The notes under the pieces: generated by a model | What the model was told of the DNA's origin: nothing | The model's database searches: none | What the model saw: the letters and a program-made list of their open reading frames with translations, nothing else | Shown here: positions 31,612 through 42,893 of the stretch, in pieces | Layout of the letters: each line of letters starts with the position of its first letter | Numbering within the stretch: position 1 is the stretch's first letter | DNA from: Hedera helix | Lineage: Eukaryota; Streptophyta; Magnoliopsida; Apiales; Araliaceae | Direction of reading: 5' to 3' | DNA: 64,000 bases | Assembly (NCBI GenBank): GCA_947179155.2 | Contig: OX359264.1 | Span: 6,897,501 to 6,961,500 of the forward strand | Program-made: the position numbers and the translations under genes

Positions 31612-33391
31612 GTTGATCAACCTCATTTAAATCAATATCCAGTCACGTGTTAAGGTAAGGAATACCATTCATTTCAAACTCTTAAATTTACTGTGGTAAG
31701 GAATGTCATTTTTTTGGAATATCATCTTCTTTCATATTTTATTATTTAAATTTACCACGGTAAGAGATTATCATTATTTGATTCTCGAAAATAATATCGT
31801 TTCTTTCTTGTGCCATTTATTTTCATGTATTAAATTGTGGGAATAACCTTACGGCGCGGATTACCGCCTGTTGGTGAATAATCTTTTGTATTCATTTCTT
31901 ATTAATATCTGAGAATAACCTTACGGCGCGGATTACCGCCTGTTTGGTGAATAACTCTTTGTATTCAAATTGATGGGAATAACCTTACGGCGCGGATTAC
32001 CGCCTGTTGGTGAATAACCCTTTTTATTTGTCTCGTGTGGAAATAATTTGTCTACACGAATTATCACATGATACTTTTATTCGATATTCGTTTGTAATAT
32101 CATTTTCTTTCATATTCGTAAGTGATATTATTTTCCTTTATACTCATAAGGGATACCATTTTTTTCATCTTCCATTATTCAAACTTACTATGGTAAGGGA
32201 TATTAATTTCCTTCACCTTTTGTTAATCAAACCTGCTACGGTAAAGAATATTATTTTCTTTCATACTCCTAAATCGAAACTTATTATAGAACTATTACTT
32301 CTATAATTCCTGAAAATATTATATGTTCCATAATAGTTGAACTTCATTATTTCAACTGAACCTTCCTATTTTCTGAACCTTTCTATCGACCTGTAACCGT
32401 TATTCTGAACTGTGAATTTTGAATATTATTTTTAAATTTCACTCCACATCATATTGACAATTTGGACATTATTTGAATCTGCACAAAGTAAACTTCCGAT
32501 ACTTATTGTTTATCCTGTTTCTTCTGTTCATCATTTGTATCACTGTTATTTGTATTAATCATCAAGAATCAAGCTGTTGTGAATATCTGTGGTCGGGGGC
32601 ACATATGTGATATAATTGTTGAACAGATGATAGGTTAAAGGCGATATACTAGGTTAAAGGCGATACATCTGTTCGGTGTCTTTTATGGCACGTGGTGAAA
32701 GTTCTCTTTGGCCCGTAGTGCATAGATGAACTGTTGTTTGGTATGATTATGACCAAGGCTGAATCTGGTATAATCATGACCGCTGGTGCTATATTGAATA
32801 TCTTTGGCCCATAGTGCAAAGATGAACTGTTGATTTGCAAGATTATGACCAGGAACTGTGAATTTTTATTATCATGACTAATGGTATTTCAGATGATAAA
32901 AGTTGATGATATTTTTACCAAAAAGAGATGAGAGTGGACATTATAGTCTGTATTATTCTTCTAATAGATTGCTCATTCCGCTGCTATTGTAGATCTGAAC
33001 ATTGTTCAAGAATTTAACTGTAGTTTTTGATATAAACCTTGTAGTCTATTGTATTCTATCAAGAATTCAACTGTTGAAGGCTAATGATAATTTATTCGTT
33101 ATTATCTTAGTCATGATATTTCTTACTGGGCTATTTGAGCTCACCCTTTCTTTTGTTCCATTATTTTTCAACAAGAAATGAGAACGCAGCTGGGTCTAGC
33201 CGGGGAATGGAGTGAGAGTCTGAGGGATAACTATTATAGTCTTCACGTGTTGTAAAATAAGTGTGATAATAATAGTGAAGATTTAGTTGTGTATTATTAT
33301 ACACTGTACTGTTGAACGTTGTACTACTTTGTAATAATTTTGTTTTTTGACAACTCAAGTTTGGGCCTAGATTTGGGGGTGTCATAACTGA

Positions 33392-34164
33392 TAACTAATA
33401 TTTCCTCTGTAATGCATAGGATAAACCCTTAAAAATACTAAGTTGTTAGTTTAATTCAGTGGCATAATAATAAAATTTAGATGACAAAGTTGACAATATT
33501 TTCTCATTTTTATAATAATATCATTAAATAGAGTACAACTTTGTACCCAAAAAATGGCAAAGAAGTCTTTTTATTTTCCCCCGTAATGGAGGGAGTAATG
33601 TTTTTATAAAAGCAAAAAAAGAAAAGAAATATATATTAATTTTTTTTAGTGAGGCAACCTTTATTAAAACAACATTAATAGAACATTTTTTTTTCATACG
33701 AAATGCATATGTATTCTATTTGTGAAATTTTTGTAATTTATTTTTTAATATACAAATTTGTTGGGTCAATCGTAGGTAACTAATAATAATTATATACATT
33801 TTAAAAATAATAAATCAAAAGTTAAAAGAAATAATAAAATAACTCAACGTTTTTAAAGGATGAATAATTAAAAAATTAACATTAAAATATAGTAATGAGT
33901 ATGGCTTTATTTTTTCATATGCATATATATTTTATATTTTGTATAAAATAAAAAATTGAAAAACTTGAAAGGGTTATAAGTGATATTTTATAAGAATTTA
34001 GGGCCCAAATGAAACTTTTATAAATCCTGGTGGGGCCCTGGCCTTCCCCGGTCATGCCTGCAGTCCTCACTAGTTACTGACGACAAAAAAATAAATACAT
34101 AAGCTTGTAAGATATAGTATAAAAATAGTAATTTCTTTTCATTGTTGTAACCGAACCACTTGAG
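33392..34164. other. AT-rich spacer; no gene seen
   Basis: Between element B and the first hAT-type MITE. It includes CCCCCGTAATGGAGGGAGTAATG-like sequence near 33580 that resembles one end of a Stowaway element, without a matching partner that I could place. Confidence 0.45.
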
Positions 34165-34172
34165 GTCCCAAG

Positions 34173-34601
34173 TAGGGGTGTCCATCGGTAAAAAACCGAA
34201 CCGGTACCGAAAAAACCGAACCGGTACCGAACCGAAATTACCGCTAAAACACGAACCGAAAACCGAACCGAATTATCGGTTTCGGTCCCGGTTCGGTACA
34301 AATTCGGTTCGGTTTTTTCGGTTCGGTTTTCGGTTTTTACCGATTAGCAATATATATAATAATTATTAATTATATATATTATTATATATATAATAATATA
34401 TATAATTATTATTAATTATATAATAATTAATATAAATTTATTATTAAATTACGTAATTCGGTTTTTTCGGTATACCGAATAGAACCGAAATGCAAAATTA
34501 CCCGTACCGCTACCGATACCGAAAAATATAAAAAACCGAAAAAACCGATACCGATCGGTTCGGTAAAAAACCGAAAAAATCGAAAATTTTGAACACCCCT
34601 A
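34173..34601. mobile_element. hAT-type MITE (429 bp) with 8-bp target duplication GTCCCAAG
   Basis: Ends TAGGGGTGT and ACACCCCTA (inverted), flanked by perfect GTCCCAAG at 34165-34172 and 34602-34609. Many CCGAACCG and CGGTTCGG copies lie within 170 bases of each end and can fold on each other; the middle is TA-rich. No coding capacity. Confidence 0.9.
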
Positions 34602-34694
34602 GTCCCAAGTGTGAAATATAAACCTGGGAAACGGGGCGGGGCGGACTATAGGCGGGTGGAGTCAAATTTGATCGGGTTATTTTCCCCCCCTAAT

Positions 34695-35106
34695 TAGGAT
34701 TGAGCAATTCGGTTATATTTGAACCGAATTATTTATTCAGATATAACCGAATATCGAAATATGTTAAATTTTACTATCCAAATAACTAACCGAATTTATA
34801 ATAATCGAATTACCGAATATACAATTCGGTTATTTCGGTTAATAACCGAAATTAATCTCCATTTTATCAAGGCAGCAACAACAACATGCAACAATTAGCA
34901 GCACAGATCAGATTAGTTATTCATAATTTTATTTATTTATTTATTCGGTTAACCGAATACCAAAATTTCAATAACCGTATTTATACCTGAATATCGAAAT
35001 ATTAAAACGGTTATTACCGAATTAGAGAAAATAACCGAATAACCAAAATAATTCGGTTAAAAAAATTCGGTTATATTCGATTTTTTTCGTTTTTTGCTCA
35101 GTCCTA
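34695..35106. mobile_element. Second hAT-type MITE (412 bp), older
   Basis: Ends TAGGATTGAGCAA and TTGCTCAGTCCTA (one mismatch as inverted repeats). Flanks CCCCTAAT and CCACTAAC match at six of eight. TAACCGAA and TTCGGTTA repeats fill the subterminal parts. It lies 94 bp from the first MITE but has different termini, so it is a different family. Confidence 0.75.
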
Positions 35107-37969
35107 CCACTAACAAATACAATTATATTATACAAACTAAAAAATTGACTTAATCCTCTTTATATTTAAAAAAAGAATTTTATTTATTATCTAGAAAATA
35201 CTTAAAATATGATGTAATTCAAAAAAAAAGAAGTAATTTTAAGAAGTTATTTTTCTTTATGATTCTCCATTCACAACTACTGTATTGATAACTAATTACG
35301 ATAGTTTCTGTAATGGGTGTTGAATTCTCTGTTTCTTAATAGTTATACCAGAGATGAGACGTATTGGCTTCATTTAGTTTGTTTGAGGAAACAAAATCAA
35401 TATCATATGAGAGTTGATAATCATATCATTTTCTTTATATTTATCAATTATCATTAATCTTTGGGTGATTACTTGGTTAATAGAATTCATATATATATAC
35501 ATAAATACTACTCGATTAATATTTTTGTGTTCAAAAATTGTCAAATTAATGCACCAAAACGTTATTTTTCTTGACCAAAGGATAATAATAAGACCTTTTT
35601 TTACTATAAAATATTCCTCCTCTGGTTCTCTTTTGACATTGATAGACAAAAGGTTGGTTATTTACCGAATTTATACGGGTCCCTTGATCCTAGATTCTCT
35701 CGGAAAAGTTATGACATGGACGTCCATTTATGGAAAAGCGGACTATTGTATTGGATCAATCCACCACAATAAATTTGATACATAAAAAAATCAATGCTTA
35801 ATTTTTTTTATCATTAGATTAATATTAAATTCTTCATCAAAATTTTAATAATTAAATTATTTAAAAATGTATATAATGGTGAAAAGACTTTTATTGATTC
35901 TATTTTTTTTTAAGATTGTTCTCAATATTGTGAACTATATATTACTCCCACATTATTGTTACTAATTCATTTTTACTCCCATATTATTGTTATTGAGTCA
36001 TTTTTGTTTTATTTTGATTAATTTTGTAAATAATACCTTTTTTTTTGGTGAAATAGAAGGAGTAAGTATGATGATAAATTTGAGAGTATTATGTTAATTT
36101 TTATAGTATTATTGATAAAAGAAATATTCTTTGTAGAATGACATTTTTTGAAAAATGAAATTTTTTTTGCGGAGAATATTTCGTTTAAGAAAATAGAATT
36201 TTGCGAAAACGAAATTATTTTTATTTATTATTTTTATTTTCTTAATATCAGTATGGGTATAAAGCCTGTTTACACGTAAGTATTTAATGTTTATGAGATT
36301 CTAATTCAATGATTAAGATTTAGAGTTTGAAACCTCTACATCCGTTTATATGATGTAACTTAGGTCGATTAATTTAATTCAACTTTAGGAATATATCCCT
36401 ACAAAGTGGGAGTCTTAGAAAAGATATAAAAATTTTAATTTGTAGTAATGATTTTTAATTTTTAATGGGTTATTTCACTGTACATCCTGATATGACAATA
36501 TGTGAGTGATCTGTGGTACCACGTGACGGTATTCCAAGACCACCAAATAACTTCTCCACTGAACCAGTGCCTTAAGACCCATCGCATCGAACTGTCAAAA
36601 TATTTAAAAAATGAAAAAGTGATTAAAACAACTTAAATTTTTTAAAAAATAATCCAAAATACTAGACAAATGAAGTTTACACAAGAATAATAAATTTCAG
36701 GAGAAATGAAATATTACCAACCAAAAAAATATAAAAATAAAAAATGAATTAAACGCGTCGTATTCCAATTTTAACTCATCATCTCTCATATCCAAGGTAT
36801 TATTTATTCAAGATATATATATTTGTCGATTCTTCAAACACTAAAATTGCAATTCGTCATTGTATCGGTCCCAATTTATTTATTTATTTTGCCAAAAAGA
36901 CACCAACTACGTCAACAATTCGAGAAAAAGATTAATGGATGTAGTCAATTTTTGATAGGATTTCGAGTTTAATTGTTATTCATATGAAAATTGTACACAA
37001 ACCATATTATCCATGTGATACAATGGGCTGTCCACCAAGAGTTACCATTTGTGTTCCTAATATGCCCTCCAGTTTAAATATAAAACAATGGGACCCTCTT
37101 CTTATCATTGTGTTTGTAAGTTTTAGAAACAAAAACCCTAGGCGGACATCTTTTATTGGTGTGGAGAGAAAAGAAAAGAGAATGTGCGAGATTTAAAAAA
37201 AAAAATTCTTCCAAACTTTCTTTCTCTCATTCTCTCCTCTTAAGCATTTTAAATTTTTTCTCTTCTTCTTTCTCTAGAAGTCACAAACACAGTTTTTACA
37301 AACTCGCATAGAGTAAATTCCTAAAATTATAATATGTTCTATAAAAAAATGTCATTATTATCATCCCACAATCAGAAAAACAAATATTAAGATTTTGTCC
37401 ACTTTTTCCTCATTTGCATTACTTCTTAGTATAACAAACTTGATAACCTATGTAATATAGTATTTTCGGATATCTCACACATTTTTTCTTTATTGACATA
37501 ACAGAATGAGAAGTTTGGCAGCATTTATTTGCCTCTAGTATCTCTAACCATCGATTAATATGATATATGAACAATATTTCCTGTAAAAAAATGGTAATAC
37601 TGCTAAATCGCATTACCATAATATTTTTTTCTTGAAATTGAACAAAAGATTTTCATACCATGAGTCAGAGCCCACTACAATAGTTGCTCTCGATATAACC
37701 TGCAAAAACACCAAAAAGATGACACGTAATTGTTCGTGTCTGAAGGCACGACGTAGATTAAAATTTTAAAAATACTCTATTACCTAAAGACTATTTGCAA
37801 CCTAAAATAACTTACAAATCAATTAGAATGAATCTGATTCGTCCCTGTGATTTCCCGTCCAAATCAATTTGCATGTGAAAACATAACGACCGCAATATCC
37901 GAAAAATAAGAAAATAACGTAAATGCTAAAAGAGTGACCCATGTTGTTTACGTGCAAATTTTTTATTTA
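35107..37969. other. AT-rich spacer; no gene supported
   Basis: Several short open frames occur but none has a recognisable domain or coding character. ATTACTCCCAYATTATTGTTA occurs twice near 35941 and 35974. A pyrimidine-rich stretch near 37200-37290 looks like a plant leader but leads to no gene. Confidence 0.45.
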
Positions 37970-37970
37970 T

Positions 37971-38018
<48 letters not shown>

Positions 38019-38021
38019 TTT

Positions 38022-38088
<67 letters not shown>

Positions 38089-38263
38089 TTATTATAATTA
38101 TTATTGTTATTATTACTACTATTATTATAATTATTATTGTTATTATTATTATTATTATTACTACTACTATTATTATAATTATTATTGTTATTATTACTAC
38201 TATTATTATAATTATTATTGTTATTATTATTAGTAGTGCTATTATTATTATTATTAATATTAA

Positions 38264-38300
<37 letters not shown>
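37970..38300. repeat. Compound triplet microsatellite (ATA/TTA/CTA)
   Basis: About 330 bases of almost pure triplets: an (ATA)n block, then its complement (TTA)n, then (CTA)n, then alternating TTA, CTA and TTG blocks. The first two blocks can pair to form a hairpin. Confidence 0.97.
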
Positions 38301-38900
38301 GTGCAGTGGTGAATTTGATTTGAGTCAAAAATGTAAGTAGATAGATTTTTGAAAAAAAGATTTTGAATTGGTGAGAAAATAAGAGATAGATTAGTGACCG
38401 TTGGATGTTGAAGCCTAAATTGATTTAAGGCCGCTGAATGTTGAAGCCTAAATTAATTTGAGGCCGTTGAATGTTAAAGCCTTGGAATTTGAGCCGTTCT
38501 ATTTTATATTATAGATTGATTGATTGATTTGTGTATTGATTTTTCCCAAAATGAAATCTCCCCCTTATCGAAAAATTATTAGAAATTTCTGAGATACTTG
38601 TCACGTGATATTTTATATAATTTTTGTGCTGTCATTTTAATTTTTAAAGTAAATAATTTTATTTTAAATATTAAAATAACAACATATAATAGTGTGACAC
38701 ATCCGCGTGATAGGCATGGATGACAATTACTCCCCCTCATCTCCATAGCAAGTATTGTGAGCCCTCAATTTTTCTAGCGTGGTCTCAATTTTCTAACACG
38801 TGTTTAAATCAAATCTGTGAACGTACACATTATAAAATTATTGGCTACATTTAAAATAAATGAATAATTTGTTTCAATTTCTTGTAACAGCATGAGGTCT
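38301..38900. other. Spacer with three 33-bp units; no gene seen
   Basis: GCCGCTGAATGTTGAAGCC-like units start near 38397, 38430 and 38463. The rest is the upstream region of the UER1-like gene, with no recognisable element. Confidence 0.55.
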
Positions 38901-39183
38901 ACAAGGAGTCTGGTGTAGACCTTGCGATATTACGAGAGATCGGAACAAACAGTTTATTTACTTATGTGCACCAATAATTTCTCGTACGGATCACTGTCCA
39001 CAAACACACAAAACAATCAAACAGTAGCATTTGCTAACTTAATATATAGCCCAAATACAGGCAGCAAAATTACTTTCCCAGATCCAATCTCAGCTCTTCC
39101 TATACAAATTATACATACATGTATACATAATCTTCATTACCCCTTTAACTATTTCTCTCTTTCTCTAGACTTTAATTGTTATT
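38901..39183 (+). promoter_or_regulatory. Likely proximal promoter and 5' leader of the UER1-like gene
   Basis: TAATATATAG near 39040 is a candidate TATA element and TTTCTCTCTTTCTCTAG lies just before the start codon. The assignment rests on position and composition only. Confidence 0.4.
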
Positions 39184-41038
39184 ATGGGTTTTCCGGCCAA
39201 CGGTTCTTCAGACAATAAGCCATTGAAGTTCTTGATCTATGGCCGGACCGGCTGGATTGGTGGGCTTTTGGGTAAGATTTGCGAAGCTCAGGGCATCGAC
39301 TATTCCTATGGATGCGGACGCCTCGAGAACCGGACCTCCATCGAGGGTGACATCGCCGCCGTCAAACCAACTCACGTTTTCAACGCCGCCGGCGTTACCG
39401 GCCGACCAAATGTCGACTGGTGCGAATCCCATAAGGTTGAGACCATCCGTACCAATGTTGTCGGTACCCTGACCCTCGCCGATGTTTGTAGAGAGAAAGG
39501 ACTGACTGTCATCAATTATGCAACCGGGTGTATTTTCGAGTATGATGCGGCGCATCCTCTCGGGTCGGGCATCGGATTCAAGGAGGAGGATACACCCAAT
39601 TTTATCGGATCCTATTATTCCAAGACCAAGGCTCTGGTATGTTTGTGTTCATTTTCAATAACATGAATCACATTTCATGTGTGCGCTTTTTTTGTGAATT
39701 TTGACTATTTTTTTAAGTGTGCTAGTACTTTAATTATCTATTATATTCGTTCTTGTATTCAAATTTAGTGATTAAATTATGTCTTTGGGTAATTTAGCTT
39801 AGTTATGGTACTGATTTCAGTGATTTATATATATATATATATATATATATAGTTTGTTGATTTCACATGATAGATCTTGTGAGTAAGTTTTGTTTACATA
39901 ATGCTTAGATCTGTAAATTTGATTGTGGATTTATTCCTGTTGTGAAGTTTTTTATTGCTATTATCTAGTCTTTGTTCAATTTTTTTCCCTTGGTTATGTA
40001 AAAGATGGAGGATAAAGTTTTAGTGTGCTTGAATTTGAGCTTTTTAATCTGGTTTGCATGCTTGTGGGTATAGATGAATCTGAGATTGCAGTTCTGTAAT
40101 GGTAGATACAAAGAATTTGAAATGGGAATGTGTTGGTTAAAGTTGAACTATATATGTAATCAAGATTGTAAAACGAGGTCAAAACTGTTGTTGAGTTTTG
40201 GCATCAAATGACCTGAACTTGCTCATCACGGGTGCTTATAGTCTTGTGACGTGCCATGAGTTAAAAATTATTAACCGACTCTGAGAAGACAGCTGAGCAA
40301 CCACCCCTTGGGCATTGTGTCTATCCACAACAGAATGGACACCATTCCTTATAAAGATTTTACTTCGGATAAAAATATCATAGTCCAATTAACATTGGTA
40401 AGAGAAATGACTGGTGGTAGTTACGATAATATTAGTTATAAATACAGTTTCTCTTTGTATGTTAATGACAATTTTAGCTATACTGATATTAGTGCACATA
40501 ATTAAGTAGCATGAAGTCACTCATGGAAGTTTGAACTAATGTTTTTAGTCCTGATCTTTATTCATTTTTCCTGATTTTCTGAAAGGTGGAGGATTTGCTT
40601 AAGAACTACGACAATGTATGCACTCTACGTGTCAGGATGCCAATCTCATCTGATTTGTCCAACCCCCGCAACTTCATCACGAAGATCACTCGATACGAGA
40701 AAGTGGTCAACATACCAAACTCGATGACAATCTTGGATGAACTCCTCCCCATTTCAATTGAGATGGCAAAGAGAAACCTCACTGGAATATGGAACTTCAC
40801 AAACCCCGGAGTTGTCAGCCACAATGAGATTTTAGAGATGTATAGGGATTAAATTGACCCAAACTTTACATGGAAGAATTTTAATCTCGAAGAGCAGGCA
40901 AAAGTGATCATTGCTCCAAGGAGCAACAATGAGCTTGATGCCAGCAAACTGAAGCAGGAATTTCCAGAACTCTTGTCCATTAAGGAGTCCCTCATACAAA
41001 ATGTGTTCGAGCCAAATAAGAAGACCCCTGCGGCTTGA
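39184..41038 (+). CDS. UER1: UER1-like 3,5-epimerase/4-reductase of UDP-rhamnose synthesis, with an in-frame stop at 40850
   Basis: Exon 1 is 39184-39636 (151 codons) and exon 2 starts at 40586; the 949-bp intron is GT-AG, phase 0. The product family converts UDP-4-keto-6-deoxyglucose to UDP-L-rhamnose in the cytosol, for cell wall pectin and glycosides. Visible: Rossmann motif IYGRTGWIGGLLG near residues 18-30, NAAGVTGRPNVDWCE, the catalytic YxxxK in GSYYSKTKAL near 141-150, then CTLRVRMPISSD and FTNPGVVSHNEILEMYR. A TAA at 40850-40852 interrupts the frame after 239 residues. Beyond it the same frame stays open and family-like (NFNLEEQAKVIIAPRSNNEL) to TGA 41036-41038, which would give 301 residues, the usual length. 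The stop is either a recent loss of function or a sequencing error. Confidence 0.93.
39826..39851. repeat. (TA)n dinucleotide repeat in the UER1 intron
   Basis: About 13 uninterrupted AT units. Confidence 0.95.
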
Positions 41039-41721
41039 GACTTGGAGATTTACATTTTTGTTGTCTGTTGTTATTATTTATTCTAGTTCATGGGGGTTGA
41101 TCTTGGTTTCTTCTTCCCAATTGACATTCATTATTGCACTATAGTGTATTTAAATGTTTGTATCTGTAATAAGTTGAAGTGATATATGGATTCCAAGATT
41201 GTTTGGTCTTTATTACTTTTCGTTTATGGTTTGCTGCAATTTGAGTATATATATTCCACATAAATCAGTTGACCAGGAAACAGCTGTTACTGGTGCAAAA
41301 CTAGTTTTGAGCTTCTGGATTATCAGTTTAAATTTGCACAAATTTGTTGGTGCGCTGCACTATCATGATGCACCCTCATGGGAATTATTCAGATACCCAG
41401 GCCTATCTCCTTCTATAGCCATTTTAATGCACACAAACATACATAGAAGCAAGCATTACTTTGTGGTTTTATTTTGCTTAATACGCGTTAGAGTTGACAA
41501 ATTACCTATTTCAGACATTTCCCATCCAAGTATCACAAAGTAAAAAACATGGAATTCTCCAACTAATGGAGGACGTACTGGGTTTACATTTATTCCGTCA
41601 TGTTAGTCTTTGATCTGCTTTATTGGTGTCCAAAAGTAGCTTTCTTCTGATATTTGGAAGAGACTTCAAAAGTTGTTGTCTTTGCAGGCATGGAGAAGCT
41701 TTGCTGGTCTGTTTCAAGATT
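41039..41721. other. UER1 3' flank and spacer; no further gene seen
   Basis: The first ~150 bases are probably 3' untranslated sequence. A 114-codon open frame at 41199-41543 has no recognisable domain and is not supported as a gene. Confidence 0.45.
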
Positions 41722-41946
41722 GTAAGGAGCACCAGGGATATAGGTGGAGTTCTCACAAAATGAACTCCATCACTCCACATAATAGCGCCTGACATGATTG
41801 GCTGCTGTGAAATCTTCGGCCCTGTGACCTTCACCGTGAAAGATTTTGTCTCTCTGACTGCAGTGAATGACAGGAAAGAAGGTTCCACGCTAATGCCGAT
41901 GCTACTAGATGAATACCAACTAGCTGAGTAAGTTGAGTTTGGCGCC
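41722..41946 (-). pseudogene. Subtilase (S8) C-terminal Fn3-like domain fragment
   Basis: Read on the - strand the frame contains GISVEPSFLSFTAVRETKSF, then TVKVTG and SGAIMWSDGVHFVRTP. This is the conserved C-terminal fibronectin-like domain of plant subtilisin-like proteases (cucumisin type). No catalytic domain, signal peptide or upstream exon is present nearby. The open frame extends upstream to 42131 but that part (RHKSGFTWPTKK and before) does not look like subtilase. It is an isolated relic or a transduplicated piece. Confidence 0.75.
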
Positions 41947-42893
41947 CAACTAGCCTTTTTTGTAGGCCAAGTAAAGCCAGATTTATGTCTTAAAAGAGCG
42001 ACATTTTCAAGCCTTCCAGGTTGAGCCTGACCAGTCCAAGCTTTGACCAAATCGAGCTCAAGCCGGACTAAGGCCAAGCCGTGAGCCTTTTGTGCATCCC
42101 TAATTTGTATTTGTTTTAAATTTCTTAACAAGTTAAATTTGTATTTGTGAGACTTTCTTCTATTTTATTGTGGAATTTTATTTTTTTAATATTGTGAAAT
42201 TTGTATTATGATCCATAAAGCATGAGGTATACTTAATATTGTGAGAGATTTTGATATTGTTAAAATTATTATACTTGTACTCATAATGTTTATAAGTTGG
42301 GTAGTTAAGAAAAATAAGTTAAATTTTAAATTTCAAAAATTTACTTCGATTTGACTTGACTCCCTTACAATACTAAGTAGTAATCACTTCAAATGCATTT
42401 ATTAAAATTTAACATTATAATGACTTAATACATATATCATTTGGTGGCACACATGCTACGTGTATAAATTATGTGGAGTAAAATATATTTTTTTATTAAA
42501 TATAAAAAATTAATATATACAAATAAAATAATAATATAATTAAATTTATAAAAACAAAATAGAAAAACATAATTATATCAACAACGTAAGTGATTCCGAA
42601 GAGTCGTTTTATAATAGAGAGTTTATAATACAGACATAGAGGGTTAAAAATTTGAAGAGAACTAAGATGAAAATGATGCTGAATCGAAGGTGGTAGGACC
42701 AAAGAAGGCCCACAGGCAGAAAGCCAAACATGACCGTACACTTGTAAGAAATTGTACCCCATAAGAAATTCCTCCAATAAAATTGAAGGGACAGTGGTGG
42801 ATGATTGCCCCGACATCAAATGGGCCCACCCATTTCTTCTTCCAATATCCATTTGAGTTGCACCTTAAAATGATGCTTGAGAGATGAAGTTAA
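41947..42893. other. Spacer left of element C; no gene supported
   Basis: AT-rich with TTTTGTGCATCCCTAA near 42088, which resembles a MITE end. A 118-codon frame on the - strand at 42496-42852 has no recognisable domain. Confidence 0.45.

Larger units (their letters stand above)
23502..33386 (+). mobile_element. Element B: 9.9-kb Ty3/gypsy (Tekay/Del-like) retrotransposon with ACTGA target duplication
   Basis: Left LTR 23502-25429, right LTR 30272-33386, perfect 5-bp target duplication ACTGA at 23497-23501 and 33387-33391. Internal order: primer site, gag with two CCHC knuckles, protease, reverse transcriptase, RNase H, integrase, polypurine tract. Gag and pol share one frame from 25630 to 30276, broken by three stops. 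The left LTR is 1187 bp shorter than the right through an internal deletion. Near their starts the LTRs differ by about 4 per cent by eye, so B is older than A. Confidence 0.95.
30272..33386 (+). repeat. 3' LTR of element B (3115 bp)
   Basis: Starts TGTAAGACCCCG and ends GGTGTCATA next to the ACTGA target duplication. The final CA has become TA. It contains three units of the array that has six units in element A (cores at 31843, 31915 and 31979, with GCGCGGATTACCGCC variants). Confidence 0.94.

Noticed and set aside
34074..34369. Overlapping ORFs on both strands rich in Arg, Phe and Gly
   Set aside because: They are readings of the CCGAACCG repeats in the first hAT-type MITE.
35414..35785. 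123-codon ORF in the spacer after the MITEs
   Set aside because: First half is AT-derived Ile/Tyr-rich sequence. The second half (VMTWTSIYGKADYC) looks more protein-like but matches nothing I know.
37941..38312. 123-codon ORF of Ile, Asn and Thr runs
   Set aside because: It is a translation of the triplet microsatellite.
39208..39555. 115-codon antisense ORF over UER1 exon 1
   Set aside because: Opposite-strand shadow of a well conserved coding exon.
42496..42852. 118-codon - strand ORF beside element C
   Set aside because: No domain recognised, and its second half is low-complexity Ile/Phe/Tyr sequence.
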